Assembly (NCBI RefSeq): GCF_000003815.2
Contig: NC_049981.1
Span: forward strand, 30,486,489 to 30,541,951
Direction: 5' to 3'
DNA: 55,463 nucleotides
Source: Branchiostoma floridae
Taxonomy: Eukaryota > Chordata > Leptocardii > Amphioxiformes > Branchiostomatidae
Shown here: piece by piece, positions 24,108 to 36,500 of the stretch
How the letters are laid out: each line of letters begins with the position of its first letter
Numbering within the stretch: the first letter of the stretch is position 1
Position numbers and translations under genes: made by a program
Notes under the pieces: generated by a model
Told to the model about the DNA's origin: nothing
The model's database searches: none
The model's input: the letters and a program-made list of their open reading frames with translations, nothing else

Positions 24108-24207
24108 NNNNNNNNNNNNNNNNNNNNNNNNNNNNNNNNNNNNNNNNNNNNNNNNNNNNNNNNNNNNNNNNNNNNNNNNNNNNNNNNNNNNNNNNNNNNN
24201 NNNNNNN
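24108..24207. other. Assembly gap (100 N)
   Basis: The gap lies upstream of the first visible SLCO exon. The exon for helices 1-2 could be in it. Confidence 0.99.
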
Positions 24208-27200
24208 TTAATATGTGCACTCTGTCTTACGAATATCCACAATAACAACATGTAAATCAGTTATATATGGACACGTAATCAGCTTACAAGCCAGGGGTGG
24301 CAACTATAATCCCCTTATGAAATGTGTATTATGCAGAAACTTATAATAAATGGTTTCAGGGATTTGCTTTTTCATCCCAGAAAGTTTTTAACAGTTGATG
24401 CTGCAAAACATCCACTTTACAATTAGCTACCTACAATAGCAAGGAACAGGTTTAGTATTAACATGGTCACATGATGTGGACATGCATGTATGTTCACAAA
24501 AGAAATATCAGAAAAGAAACACTTCCCTGAAACACTTAAACAGTTGTCTAGCACACGACAAAAACTGATGAAAGCGGTAACTTCCCTCTTGAAAATTCCA
24601 ATGAATATGAGCCCCTCCACATGGGGTGCCCCACCTAGTCTAGCTCACCATACATTACATGCCACAATGGTCCATGGCTTTTGTATCCATTTAATTTCTT
24701 GGCAGGCTCCCATTTTCTAGGTGACAGACCTAAAGATGAGGGTCTTTCATTGCTGTTTTTACCTTATCCCGTATTCTGTCATGCCCCTGTCACAGCATGC
24801 AGAAAAAATAGATTTGCGAACAAATCTGCAAGCTATAAATGACATTTTCGGCGTTAATAGCAATAGCCCCAGTGTTCTCTAGATCATCAGATGATTTTGC
24901 AGATCGGCTGATGTTTCCAAGCTTTGCCCAACGTGATGTGATAGATTTTCAGGTGAAAAAGATGCTACAAAAATATGCTACAGTCTCAGATATCTAACGT
25001 TGACGACTTTCTGGTGCTCAACAAATACAGTGGAAGAACATGATTGATGTCATTCTGTCGCTGTGATTGTGAGGTAGATTGAAATGGGAGGAGAGAAATT
25101 GTACTCTTTCTTTGAACCGTTTTCTCATGGAATGTGGCATTGCACCCCTGCGGAACAGCCAGGGTAGTCTTTCATGTATCGTTTTGCTGTTTTTTTTTTC
25201 TTTTGGCAAGACATATGTGTTTATGGCTCTTGGCTGGGCGGGTCCCAGAATATTATGTGTTCAATTCTTTAAGTTATATCTGGTGTAAAAGGGAGAGTCA
25301 CAGACTTTGACAGTGAATGTATGCAAGAGGCTGTTGAAAAAGATTCAGAATCAGATGACTTGTTGCTTGCAAATAAAAATTTGAAACTGCTAGGTTGTGT
25401 TATTCAATTCTATGACAAAGTCTGATAGTTTTTAGGACAACCTTTTCAGTTTTATGTCAGCAGTTATTAATGATACACCTTTCGTTTTAACATCAATATC
25501 GATAAGCCAGATTGCAAATTATTTCCCTTTTATCTTGTACAAGTGAACATCACATTGTTGATGGCAGACCTTAAAAATGATTTTTATTACATCTGCTATT
25601 GTTTATGTTAAAATCTTACAACAAAGGGACTGTGTGTATTTTTGTGGTAGGGCAATATCACTACTAAGGAGAGCATTAAGAGCACATCTCTGCAAACTGT
25701 CAGTCTGCGATAGTCTGAAGAGAACACACAAAGCTGTTGTGTAAACAGAAAACATTGGATCCTCTCCCCTTACAGGCTCAGTGGAAGTCTGTTTAAAGAG
25801 GGTATAAACATTTCCCCATCACGTACAGCAAGGCAAATGGGTTGGCATTGTTGATGAGGCAGTGTTTGGGTAGGACCGTGCTCTGTGTGGATGTGGGAAC
25901 ATGTGGGATGTGGGGCTTAGTGATGGGTGGCATGTGGCCGGGCTTAGAACCAGTTAACCTGAGCTCCATGGATTCAACAAGCTGACAGCAGCTTGGGAGG
26001 ATTTGGGTTGAGATCCTTGTCTGTTTTTCACAGCTCACCCATTGAGGCAAAGGGTAGAAAAATGGACAAGTGTATAGCAATTACTTGGACACGAGGCTTT
26101 TGTGCAGCAGGCAGCCAATGGGGATCGGGCTGCAGGAACAGTCATGTTCTTTCCCCTGCAATGTTGGTGCAATGTTGACTTTATGTGATATAATCTTGTT
26201 CTGTAAATAGGGGCCCCTGACATGTTTATAACACTGGATACCAACACTGTGTAGTGTACAAATATCTCAGGCTCTTGGCAAGCATATCTGACCTACCATC
26301 TGTTGTCAGACTATTAAACCTAGAAAAGACGAACAAATGTCAATGAGACTTTGTATACTTCCACATAACTGAAACCACTTTCTTTTGCAATGACAAAAAA
26401 CGAACAATGAAGAGTAGTAGATTTTGAGATAACCATACCTTTGATGTGTTTCTCTCTTAATATTGATGATAACAATGTAAGAAAGTAGCATAATATTATA
26501 ATATTGATCTTTATATTCATAACTACTGTATAAAATGTTTTACCAAGCTCTGAATTGTTCAATGTAAATGTCATTAAGATACTGGTATATGAAGTCTTAC
26601 TGAAAATGTGTAGAGTGATATCTAAATATAGTTGCGATGACTCAGGAAACAACTTCAAAGTAGGTAAACATAATAAGAACCATTGGATTATGAGTCCGCC
26701 TCCGAAACAGCTGTAAAATGGTCACCCTACAAAGCCTATTCAGGAAGTGTCGGATGATAAATTGGAAGGGAAATCTAAAATCAATATGCTCTGGGTTGTA
26801 GGAGGGCCGGAATGTTTGAAGAAGTGTGGAGTGTGTCACAAGCCCAACAGGCTGTGCAGAGTGCAATATTATTTATTGGAACAACCTGTTTTGCTATGGA
26901 TTACAATTAATTAATTCAAAGATATTGACGTCTTCTTCACAATATTAGTATATGATAATTCTGGTATAAAAGATAGACTGAACTTCCTGACATAATGGTT
27001 AGCAACTTTTCACCCTTTCCCTACCTTTTTACTCCATATAAACTGACACAAAATTGGTGTCAAAAGGCTTAGGCACCAGTTATGGGAACCACTGGCTGAC
27101 TGTGTTTATCAGCTGTGTATACTGGAAACAGCTAATTTGTAACCCTGTGTTTGGGTGAGCGAACCTCTTGAAAGTCAAGGTCAGACCTACATGAAGTACT

Positions 27201-28972
27201 TGCTGCTTCAACAGTTTAGACAGACTTAGTGAATGTGGGCTCAATGGCAATGTTGCCTGAGTTAGAAAACATAAATTATGTATGTTAGAACGTGCTAGAT
27301 AATCATTGAATGCCTTCATTTTGCACTTCAGAAACTTTTGAAACAGTGTCCATTGGGAAGTGTGAATCAAATAGTGTGTGTTTTGAATACTTCAATAAAT
27401 CATCATGATGGAAATTCGATGTAGAAACATGTAGAAGTTGTAGCTAACACAACACTCAGACTTAGCGTATAGTGACTGTAATGCACAAGTCTAGACTGGT
27501 AACCAGGGTAGAGCAATGGTCCAGCCAGGAATGAGGACAACACAAGGATGTGCTTGCTCTACCAGCAGAGTTCAACAGGGGTCAATAGTCAACCCTGGCT
27601 TCAGCTGCTCTATTGTGAATGGAAAAAAGAATTCCTCAGAAGTAGGAGCAATGTGACTTATAAAGCACTACTAATAACTTGGAACTTAAAGAAAAATCAC
27701 CCTTTTTGCATAAGTCTCGGTACAACTACAAGAGACAAAATTTGTTTTTTCCATCTTGTGTCAAGCTCAAAAATATGTATTGTACAGCACTGGAGAATGT
27801 CTGTTGTGTTGCCACTAAAAAATACATGTAGCTCACCATCAAGGTAGGTTGTTTTCTCATTAAAAGCTCATTCAGAACTGTTGAAAGGAAGAGCACAGGA
27901 CTAGACATTTGTGTAGTTTAATAAAGTTTAATTTTATTGTTGATTGTCTGCTTTAGAATATTTCCACTAAGGCTTGCACACGACAACCTCTGTAATTGAA
28001 AATGTGGGCGTTACGAACACCTTTCCAATGAGCAGCCATTCATATCTGTTCCCTTTATTTCCTCTGCTGAAAAAGACGAGCTGCCAGTGTTGCCATGGTG
28101 GTGATAGGATTGCTGCCAGTGATGCAGATAATCTATTGATTTGCCGGTGTGTTGGTGAGCGTACTTGCTGAACGATGCAAACTCTTGGCAAACAGAATCA
28201 ATCACAAGTCAAGACACACGCCATGAGCAGGGGACTGGAATGAAGTGCACTTTGACCGAAGACTCAAATCTGAACACATAGTTTTTTGTTTCCCGACTTA
28301 AAGTTGGAATGCACCTTGTTTGCCCACAGTCTGCTAATGTCAGAGTGTTCAAACAAAGTTTGGCATGTAGTAACACATACAATGTCAGGCTTAATATTAG
28401 TGGGACAAAACGTTACTCATATAAATGATATAATCATATGGGTTCTAACAAAGATCAAAGGGTAGAAGTTGAATGGTCAAAGATGATATTTGAAAAATGA
28501 AGTTCTTTATCTGTTATTGTGTCCATTCCAAACAGTTCCATGAAAAGAGGTTTCTGAGAAGGGGATAAATCATAGTTTAACTGTAGTACTAGCTAGTTGC
28601 CGAGTGTCCACATTGTATTGTACCTGTTGCAATTCAAATAAAGTCAAAGTACAACTAAAAGCTGCATTTCCAGAGAATTTGTAGGCATTCTTCCATTCTG
28701 AGAGACGTATTCTGTATTTCTGGTAATTTTTATTTTCACAAGACGTGCATTCAAGTAGGAAAGAATGGGTTTACGTGCTTGGTGTATCACACAGTTTCTC
28801 AGTCATTGAGGATAATTCTATTAAACTACATGACTCTCCCCCCAACCTCGCTCTACCCTGTGATTATCACAGACAAAGCTTATGTCAGAGCCCATTTTTC
28901 TTTTACAGTTATCCATTGAAAGAGACCTCCTCGATGCAAACTCAGTTTATCATTTATGTGAAGACTCAGAGA
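24208..28972. other. No gene recognised (contig between gaps)
   Basis: About 4.8 kb of AT-rich sequence. Neither strand shows an exon I can tie to a family, and in particular no SLCO helix 1-2 exon. All reading frames are short. No satellite or strong fold-back structure was seen. Confidence 0.5.
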
Positions 28973-29072
28973 NNNNNNNNNNNNNNNNNNNNNNNNNNNN
29001 NNNNNNNNNNNNNNNNNNNNNNNNNNNNNNNNNNNNNNNNNNNNNNNNNNNNNNNNNNNNNNNNNNNNNNNN
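28973..29072. other. Assembly gap (100 N)
   Basis: The sequence right after this gap begins inside a satellite unit (gggcatgtcttggtgg), in phase with the unit broken off at 17663. Confidence 0.99.
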
Positions 29073-32000
29073 GGGCATGTCTTGGTGGTAAAATTCGGCG
29101 GCACTTCCTTGGCATATAAAAAATAGGAGTAAAAGAACGCCGCTCAATGCATTGCAATGGAGAGAGGTTCTTTTAAGAGCCCTTAAGAGCGGCGACGCGA
29201 TGAGCGACTGCCATGTGTCCCCAGCCATGCTCCTGGCCAAGGCGCTCGTGATAGGCACCCTAGTTTGGGGGATAGATGTCTCTTTCTAGCCATACGTTGC
29301 GATTATACATTCCCGTGGTTCCGAGGCCACGATGACGTCATAGGCCTGGACAGGTGAACACCCGATATCACCGCCTCAGTCGCTCAGACGGCTGCAGAGG
29401 CCGGGTCTTTCGCGCCAGGTCGACGCGGACGGCCGACGGGCATGTCTTGGTGGTAAAATTCGGCGGCACTTCCTTGGCATATAAAAAATAGGAGTAAAAG
29501 AACGCCGCTCAATGCATTGCAATGGAGAGAGGTTCTTTTAAGAGCCCTTAAGAGCGGCGACGCGATGAGCGACTGCCATGTGTCCCCAGCCATGCTCCTG
29601 GCCAAGGCGCTCGTGATAGGCACCCTAGTTTGGGGGATAGATGTCTCTTTCTAGCCATACGTTGCGATTATACATTCCCGTGGTTCCGAGGCCACGATGA
29701 CGTCATAGGCCTGGACAGGTGAACACCCGATATCACCGCCTCATGCGCTCAGACGGCTGCAGAGGCCGGGTCTTTCGCGCCAGGTCGACGCGAACGGCCG
29801 ACGGGCATGTCTTGGTGGTAAAATTCGGCGGCACTTCCTTGGCATATAAAAAATAGGAGAAAAAGAACGCCGCTCAATGCATTGCAATGGAGAGAGGTTC
29901 TTTTAAGAGCCCTTAAGAGCGGCGACGCGATGAGCGACTGCCATGTGTCCCCAGCCAACTCCAGGCCAAGGCGATCGTGATAGGCACCCTAGTTTGGGGA
30001 ATAGATGTCTCTTTCTAGCCATACGTTGCGATTATACATTCCCGTGGTTCCGAGGCCACGATGACGTCATAGGCCTGGACAGGTGAACACCCGATATCAC
30101 CGCCTCATGCGCTCAGACGGCTGCAGAGGCCGGGTCTTTCGCGCCAGGTCGACGCGGACGGCCGACGGGCATGTCTTGGTGGTAAAATTCGGCGGCACTT
30201 CCTTGGCATATAAAAAATAGGAGAAAAAGAACGCCGCTCAATGCATTGCAATGGAGAGAGGTTCTTTTAAGAGCCCTTAAGAGCGGCGACGCGATGAGCG
30301 ACTGCCATGTGTCCCCAGCCAACTCCAGGCCAAGGCGATCGTGATAGGCACCCTAGTTTGGGGAATAGATGTCTCTTTCTAGCCATACGTTGCGATTATA
30401 CATTCCCGTGGTTCCGAGGCCACGATGACGTCATAGGCCTGGACAGGTGAACACCCGATATCACCGCCTCATGCGCTCAGACGGCTGCAGAGGCCGGGTC
30501 TTTCGCGCCAGGTCGACGCGGACGGCCGACGGGCATGTCTTGGTGGTAAAATTCGGCGGCACTTCCTTGGCATATAAAAAATAGGAGTAAAAGAACGCCG
30601 CTCAATGCATTGCAATGGAGAGAGGTTCTTTTAAGAGCCCTTAAGAGCGGCGACGCGATGAGCGACTGCCATGTGTCCCCAGCCATGCTCCTGGCCAAGG
30701 CGCTCGTGATAGGCACCCTAGTTTGGGGGATAGATGTCTCTTTCTAGCCATACGTTGCGATTATACATTCCCGTGGTTCCGAGGCCACGATGACGTCATA
30801 GGCCTGGACAGGTGAACACCCGATATCACCGCCTCATGCGCTCAGACGGCTGCAGAGGCCGGGTCTTTCGCGCCAGGTCGACGCGGACGGCCGACGGGCA
30901 TGTCTTGGTGGTAAAATTCGGCGGCACTTGATTGGCATATAAAAAATAGGAGTAAAAGAACGCCGCTCAATGCATTGCAATGGAGAGAGGTTCTTTTAAG
31001 AGCCCTTAAGAGCGGCGACGCGATGAGCGACTGCCATGTGTCCCCAGCCATGCTCCTGGCCAAGGCGCTCGTGATAGGCACCCTAGTTTGGGGGATAGAT
31101 GTCTCTTTCTAGCCATACGTTGCGATTATACATTCCCGTGGTTCCGAGGCCACGATGACGTCATAGGCCTGGACAGGTGAACACCCGATATCACCGCCTC
31201 ATGCGCTCAGACGGCTGCAGAGGCCGGGTCTTTCGCGCCAGGTCGACGCGAACGGCCGACGGGCATGTCTTGTTGGTAAAATTCGGCGGCACTTCCTTGG
31301 CATATAAAAAATAGGAGAAAAAGAACGCCGCTCAATGCATTGCAATGGAGAGAGGTTCTTTTAAGAGCCCTTAAGAGCGGCGACGCGATGAGCGACTGCC
31401 ATGTGTCCCCAGCCAACTCCAGGCCAAGGCGATCGTGATAGGCACCCTAGTTTGGGGAATAGATGTCTCTTTCTAGCCATACGTTGCGATTATACATTCC
31501 CGTGGTTCCGAGGCCACGATGACGTCATAGGCCTGGACAGGTGAACACCCGATATCACCGCCTCATGCGCTCAGACGGCTGCAGAGGCCGGGTCTTTCGC
31601 GCCAGGTCGACGCGAACGGCCGACGGGCATGTCTTGGTGGTAAAATTCGGCGGCACTTCCTTAGCATATAAAAAATAGGAGTAAAAGAACGCCGCTCAAT
31701 GCATTGCAATGGAGAGAGGTTCTTTTAAGAGCCCTTAAGAGCGGCGACGCGATGAGCGACTGCCATGTGTCCCCAGCCATGCTCCTGGCCAAGGCGCTCG
31801 TGATAGGCACCCTAGTTTGGGGGATAGATGTCTCTTTCTAGCCATACGTTGCGATTATACATTCCCGTGGTTCCGAGGCCACGATGACGTCATAGGCCTG
31901 GACAGGTGAACACCCGATATCACCGCCTCATGCGCTCAGACGGCTGCAGAGGCCGGGTCTTTCGCGCCAGGTCGACGCGGACGGCCGACGGGCATGTCTT

Positions 32001-33065
32001 GGTGGTAAAATTCGGCGGCACTTCCTTGGCATATAAAAAATAGGAGTAAAAGAACGCCGCTCAATGCATTGCAATGGAGAGAGGTTCTTTTAAGAGCCCT
32101 TAAGAGCGGCGACGCGAGGAGCGACTGCCATGTGTCACCAGCCATGCTCCTGGCCAAGGCGCTCGTGATAGGCACCCTAGTTTGGGGGATAGATGTCTCT
32201 TTCTAGCCATACGTTGCGATTATACATTCCCGTGGTTCCGAGGCCACGATGACGTCATAGGCCTGGACAGGTGAACACCCGATATCACCGCCTCATGCGC
32301 TCAGACGGCTGCAGAGGCCGGGTCTTTCGCGCCAGGTCGACGCGGACGGCCGACGGGCATGTCTTGGTGGTAAAATTCGGCGGCACTTCCTTGGCATATA
32401 AAAAATAGGAGTAAAAGAACGCCGCTCAATGCATTGCAATGGAGAGAGGTTCTTTTAAGAGCCCTTAAGAGCGGCGACGCGATGAGCGACTGCCATGTGT
32501 CCCCAGCCATGCTCCTGGCCAAGGCGCTCGTGATAGGCACCCTAGTTTGGGGGATAGATGTCTCTTTCTAGCCATACGTTGCGATTATACATTCCCGTGG
32601 TTCCGAGGCCACGATGACGTCATAGGCCTGGACAGGTGAACACCCGATATCACCGCCTCATGCGCTCAGACGGCTGCAGAGGCCGGGTCTTTCGCGCCAG
32701 GTCGACGCGGACGGCCGACGGGCATGTCTTGGTGGTAAAATTCGGCGGCACTTCCTTGGCATATAAAAAATAGGAGTAAAAGAACGCCGCTCAATGCATT
32801 GCAATGGAGAGAGGTTCTTTTAAGAGCCCTTAAGAGCGGCGACGCGATGAGCGACTGCCATGTGTCCCCAGCCATGCTCCTGGCCAAGGCGCTCGTGATG
32901 GGCACCCTAGTTTGGGGGATAGATGTCTCTTTCTAGCCATACGTTGCGATTATACATTCCCGTGGTTCCGAGGCCACGATGACGTCATAGGCCTGGACAG
33001 GTGAACACCCGATATCACCGCCTCATGCGCTCAGACGGCTGCAGAGGCCGGGTCTTTCGCGCCAG
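29073..33065 (+). repeat. 365-bp satellite array, about 11 units
   Basis: Units begin at gggcatgtct: 29073, 29438, 29803, 30167, 30531, 30896, 31261, 31625, 31990, 32355 and 32720. The last is cut at 33065. Seven of the ten measurable periods are 365 bp and three are 364 bp. Two subtypes exist: A (agccatgctcctggcc, gagtaaaag, gggggatag) and B (agccaactccaggcc, gagaaaaag, ggggaatag). The order is A A B B A A B A A A A. Each unit holds a TGACGTCA palindrome and an AT-rich catataaaaaatagg. A 69-79 residue minus-strand frame recurs in most units but is only a by-product of the repeat. The array ends abruptly in a TG microsatellite. Confidence 0.97.
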
Positions 33066-33131
33066 TGTGTTCAGTGTGTGTGTGTGTGTGTGCGTGTGTG
33101 TATGCGTATGTGTGTGCGTATGTGTGTGTGC

Positions 33132-33166
<35 letters not shown>

Positions 33167-33332
33167 CGCGCGCGCGCGTGTGCATGTGTGTGTGCGTGCA
33201 CGTGTGCGTGAGTTTGAATGTGTGTATGTGTGTGTGTGTGCGAGCGCGTGTGTGTGTATGCGTGCGCGTGTGTGCGCGTTTGTGAGTGCGTGCGTGCGCG
33301 CGCGCGCGCGCGTGCGTGCGTGCGTGCGTGCG

Positions 33333-33363
<31 letters not shown>

Positions 33364-33364
33364 T
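33066..33364 (+). repeat. (TG)n/(CG)n microsatellite
   Basis: About 300 bp of nearly unbroken alternating purine-pyrimidine sequence: long TG runs with pure CG blocks, for example around 33165-33178 and 33296-33312. It starts within the final satellite unit and ends about 160 bp beyond the PAQR3-like stop codon. Confidence 0.97.
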
Positions 33365-33524
33365 AACCGACGACGCATTTGTGTGGTTGTGGGAGGGTGG
33401 GAGTCAACTTGGCATTAAAGAAACAGGATTAAATCTGCACTTTGGGGTGCTATCAAGTAGACATTGGTGCTACAGTATGTCGATCGGACTGAATACTTGC
33501 TAATTGTTAACGCAAGTTGAGATT

Positions 33525-36500
33525 TTAACAGAAGGTATCTAGTTTCATTTGCATGAAGGTGATGATCGTTCGCCGCCAGAACAGCTGTGCTACTACAATG
33601 AAGAGGTGCCACCACTGGTGACTGTGGCCACAGATGTTGAACCGACCTGGGAAGGCGATAAGAATGAAGAACTTGATTGCACGACAATTGTACATGGTAC
33701 AAAAGTATGGCTATGGCCACAACTATTACATAACGTACAACATAGAGGTATAGGATAAAGCTTAACATCATAGTTAACATAACAATAAGGGCTAACATGC
33801 ATAATTCATTCATATAGTATTATAATGAAGTAGGCTAATCATTAGCTTCAGTATTCTTTCTAATAGCAAAGCAGTCATTGATGTATTTGCCTATTTTTGC
33901 ATTATTGGAGTTCTGACATGTATATAAATGTGCAAATCTGTCTTTAGCATCGAGTCTTTTGAAATATGTTGTACTTGCTTCAAGAAACGTGAATAATTGA
34001 TTGCGTAAACTAGCGTATCTAGAACAAAGAATTATGTAAGTAAGCCCCTAATATGTATGATAAGTACATAATTGTAAAAGCATCTCCAAACATATTTACA
34101 TTCCAAATATCATGACGATCTACCAACTGCAAGTATGTTATTGCCCTCCCGCAAGCGCGGAAAATTCCAATCGGATGTATACTATATTGTAAGGCGTCGC
34201 CAAAAACTTAAAAGTCTGGTCAAAACAAACACAAAGTATCAATGATTCAACCAATAAACACCGGGAATTAGATACGATGTCGGTAAAATAACTTACAACG
34301 TATCTTGCGCCAGGTATTATCGGAGATTAATTTCATCCAGAGAGAGAAGTACAAACGTTCATGGTCTTTAAGTGGTGTTTATTTCGGAGCAAGAAACTGC
34401 AACTAGACTTAACATACGAAAGACCTTACCTGGCCACCAACGTTCGGGAATCTTCATGGCAAAGAATACGACCATCCCAACCAGGTACATTGCTGGAGGT
34501 AGTGCCGCCATTGATAGCAATGTCTGTGTAAAACATTGGACAACAGAAAACATTTTAGTCAGGTACCTACATACAAAAAATCATGAAAATCCGTTATTCA
34601 CTTCTTGAGTTATCTTCTTCAGACGTATTTGACAAAAATGTCCCTGCTATCCCAAAACTAGCCGCTAGGGGGCTCATACTTATTTCACTTTTCCTGAGCA
34701 CAAGAGCTAGCTGGCACACAAAAATCGTAACCATAGCATGTTCAGAACACAATATAGCAAAACCGGAAGTTGCGCTGCAGTACCAAGGAAAGACGCTAGG
34801 GGCCCAGAAATCTAATCATTTTTAGCTTTAGTCACACCCCACCAACACACCAAGAATGAAACCAATCCACCCAGCCTTTCTTGAGTTATCTTTACGTGCG
34901 GAAAATAGATTCTTGATATGCCTGTACAGTTTTTGGAATTCTTGACAAACGGACGCACACTTTACTATTAGGCTGGCCCCTGAGGCGTCACCAAAAATTA
35001 TACGTATGGAAATATTATTGCGTCACAAGTCATGAAGAATACGGTGTGCATCTGTATCTGTACCTGTATAGCCAGTATGACCGCCTTTTGGCTGATCCCC
35101 AGAATAAGGAAAGTCCCTCAAATCCTATTAAGTTTTTACTTGCAGTACAATTTTACAGAAACACTATACTTGAACATGGTGGGAGAAGATCCTCGTTTTA
35201 CGTAAGATTTTGACTTTCTGATATTCTTGTAAAAAACCACTTTAAGACGCTGACCTGTGGGAGGCTGTCTGGCCAGTGCCGGTTGAGGTACAGCGGCTGG
35301 AGGAGGAGAGTACCGTACAGCACGACGTACAGCGGGAAGAACGCCAAGAAACGCCTCCTAACCGATACCCAACCCGGTACCATCTTCGGATGGAGCCAGA
35401 TGACGGAGTACCACGTGATCAGTCCGCCGAGTAAGCTGTAGTAGAATACCTGCCACCACTGCGATCATCGAAGAGAATTATTTCAATGAGCTAGACCGGC
35501 AACATTCGCAAGCAGATACAACACATTCCAGCCATCCCCTACCTCATGCAAAATGAACTGTTCAAAAGAGACTTTAAAACATGTCAACCCAGTTAGGGTA
35601 CAACACTAATGGTATCAGAGCTGTTAAGCCCGTATATGTACCAGGAAGGTTTTGTGCCATTGAATGCTGTTAGATTGTTAAGGTTTGTGCAAGATCGTTA
35701 CTCTCCAAGCAGAGCTTCGGCACCGGCTGTTTTTTTTACGTTTTTTTTAAATGAGTTTTATCAGGCTTTCTATTTTGTGCTGTTTTCTTGATGTCTTCCA
35801 GGCAAACTTCTAGACATAAAGTAGAAATCCCAGCACAAAATAGAAAGCCCGATAAAAACACCTAAACAACACGTCAACAAAACAGCCGGAACCAAACGTC
35901 TGCTTGGAGACGAGTCATTTGACTACTGAAAATGTTTACCGTGGAACAACAGAACGCGTAGGGAACATATCCCAGAATATTCCCAGTTGACGACATCCCA
36001 ATGGCCCATAGATCCACAGCCAGGCACTGGTAATATTTCTGCTGACTTCCCTGGGCCATGAAGGTATGGAAGTAGGCCGAGCCCCATAAGACAATCTGTA
36101 GAGCAACACAAACAAACAAATAGACAGATAGAAAGTGTAACTTAAACTTAAACTTAAGGACACATCTCGGTCACTCTCTCACTTACCCACTCGCGTACTC
36201 ACTCACTTATATGCTCAATCCACTTATTCAGTCACTCACCCACTCTCTTACTCGCTAAATCGCTCACACATTCACTTACTCACTCATTCACTCACTCATA
36301 CACCCGGTCATGTACTCACGTACTCACTCGCTGACTCAACCTCTAAGTCACTCACTCACTCAATCACTTTCACCCACTCACGCTCACTCACTCACTCACA
36401 CTCACTCACTCACTCACTCACTCACTCACTCACACTCACTCAATCACTCACTTAGTCCTCACACATAGCGTTCGTTGAGTCCATCAGTTGTATAGCGTTG

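Noticed and set aside
29384-32905. Recurring 69-79 residue minus-strand frames in the satellite
   Set aside because: They are the same stretch in each unit. The unit length (365) is not a multiple of three, one unit lacks the frame, and no family resemblance is seen. The frame is a by-product of the repeat.
29073-33065. CRISPR-like regular repeat
   Set aside because: The units are contiguous 365-bp tandem copies without spacers in an animal genome; this is a satellite.
33031-33503. Long Cys/Val and Thr/His frames
   Set aside because: They are translations of the TG/CG microsatellite in several frames at once.
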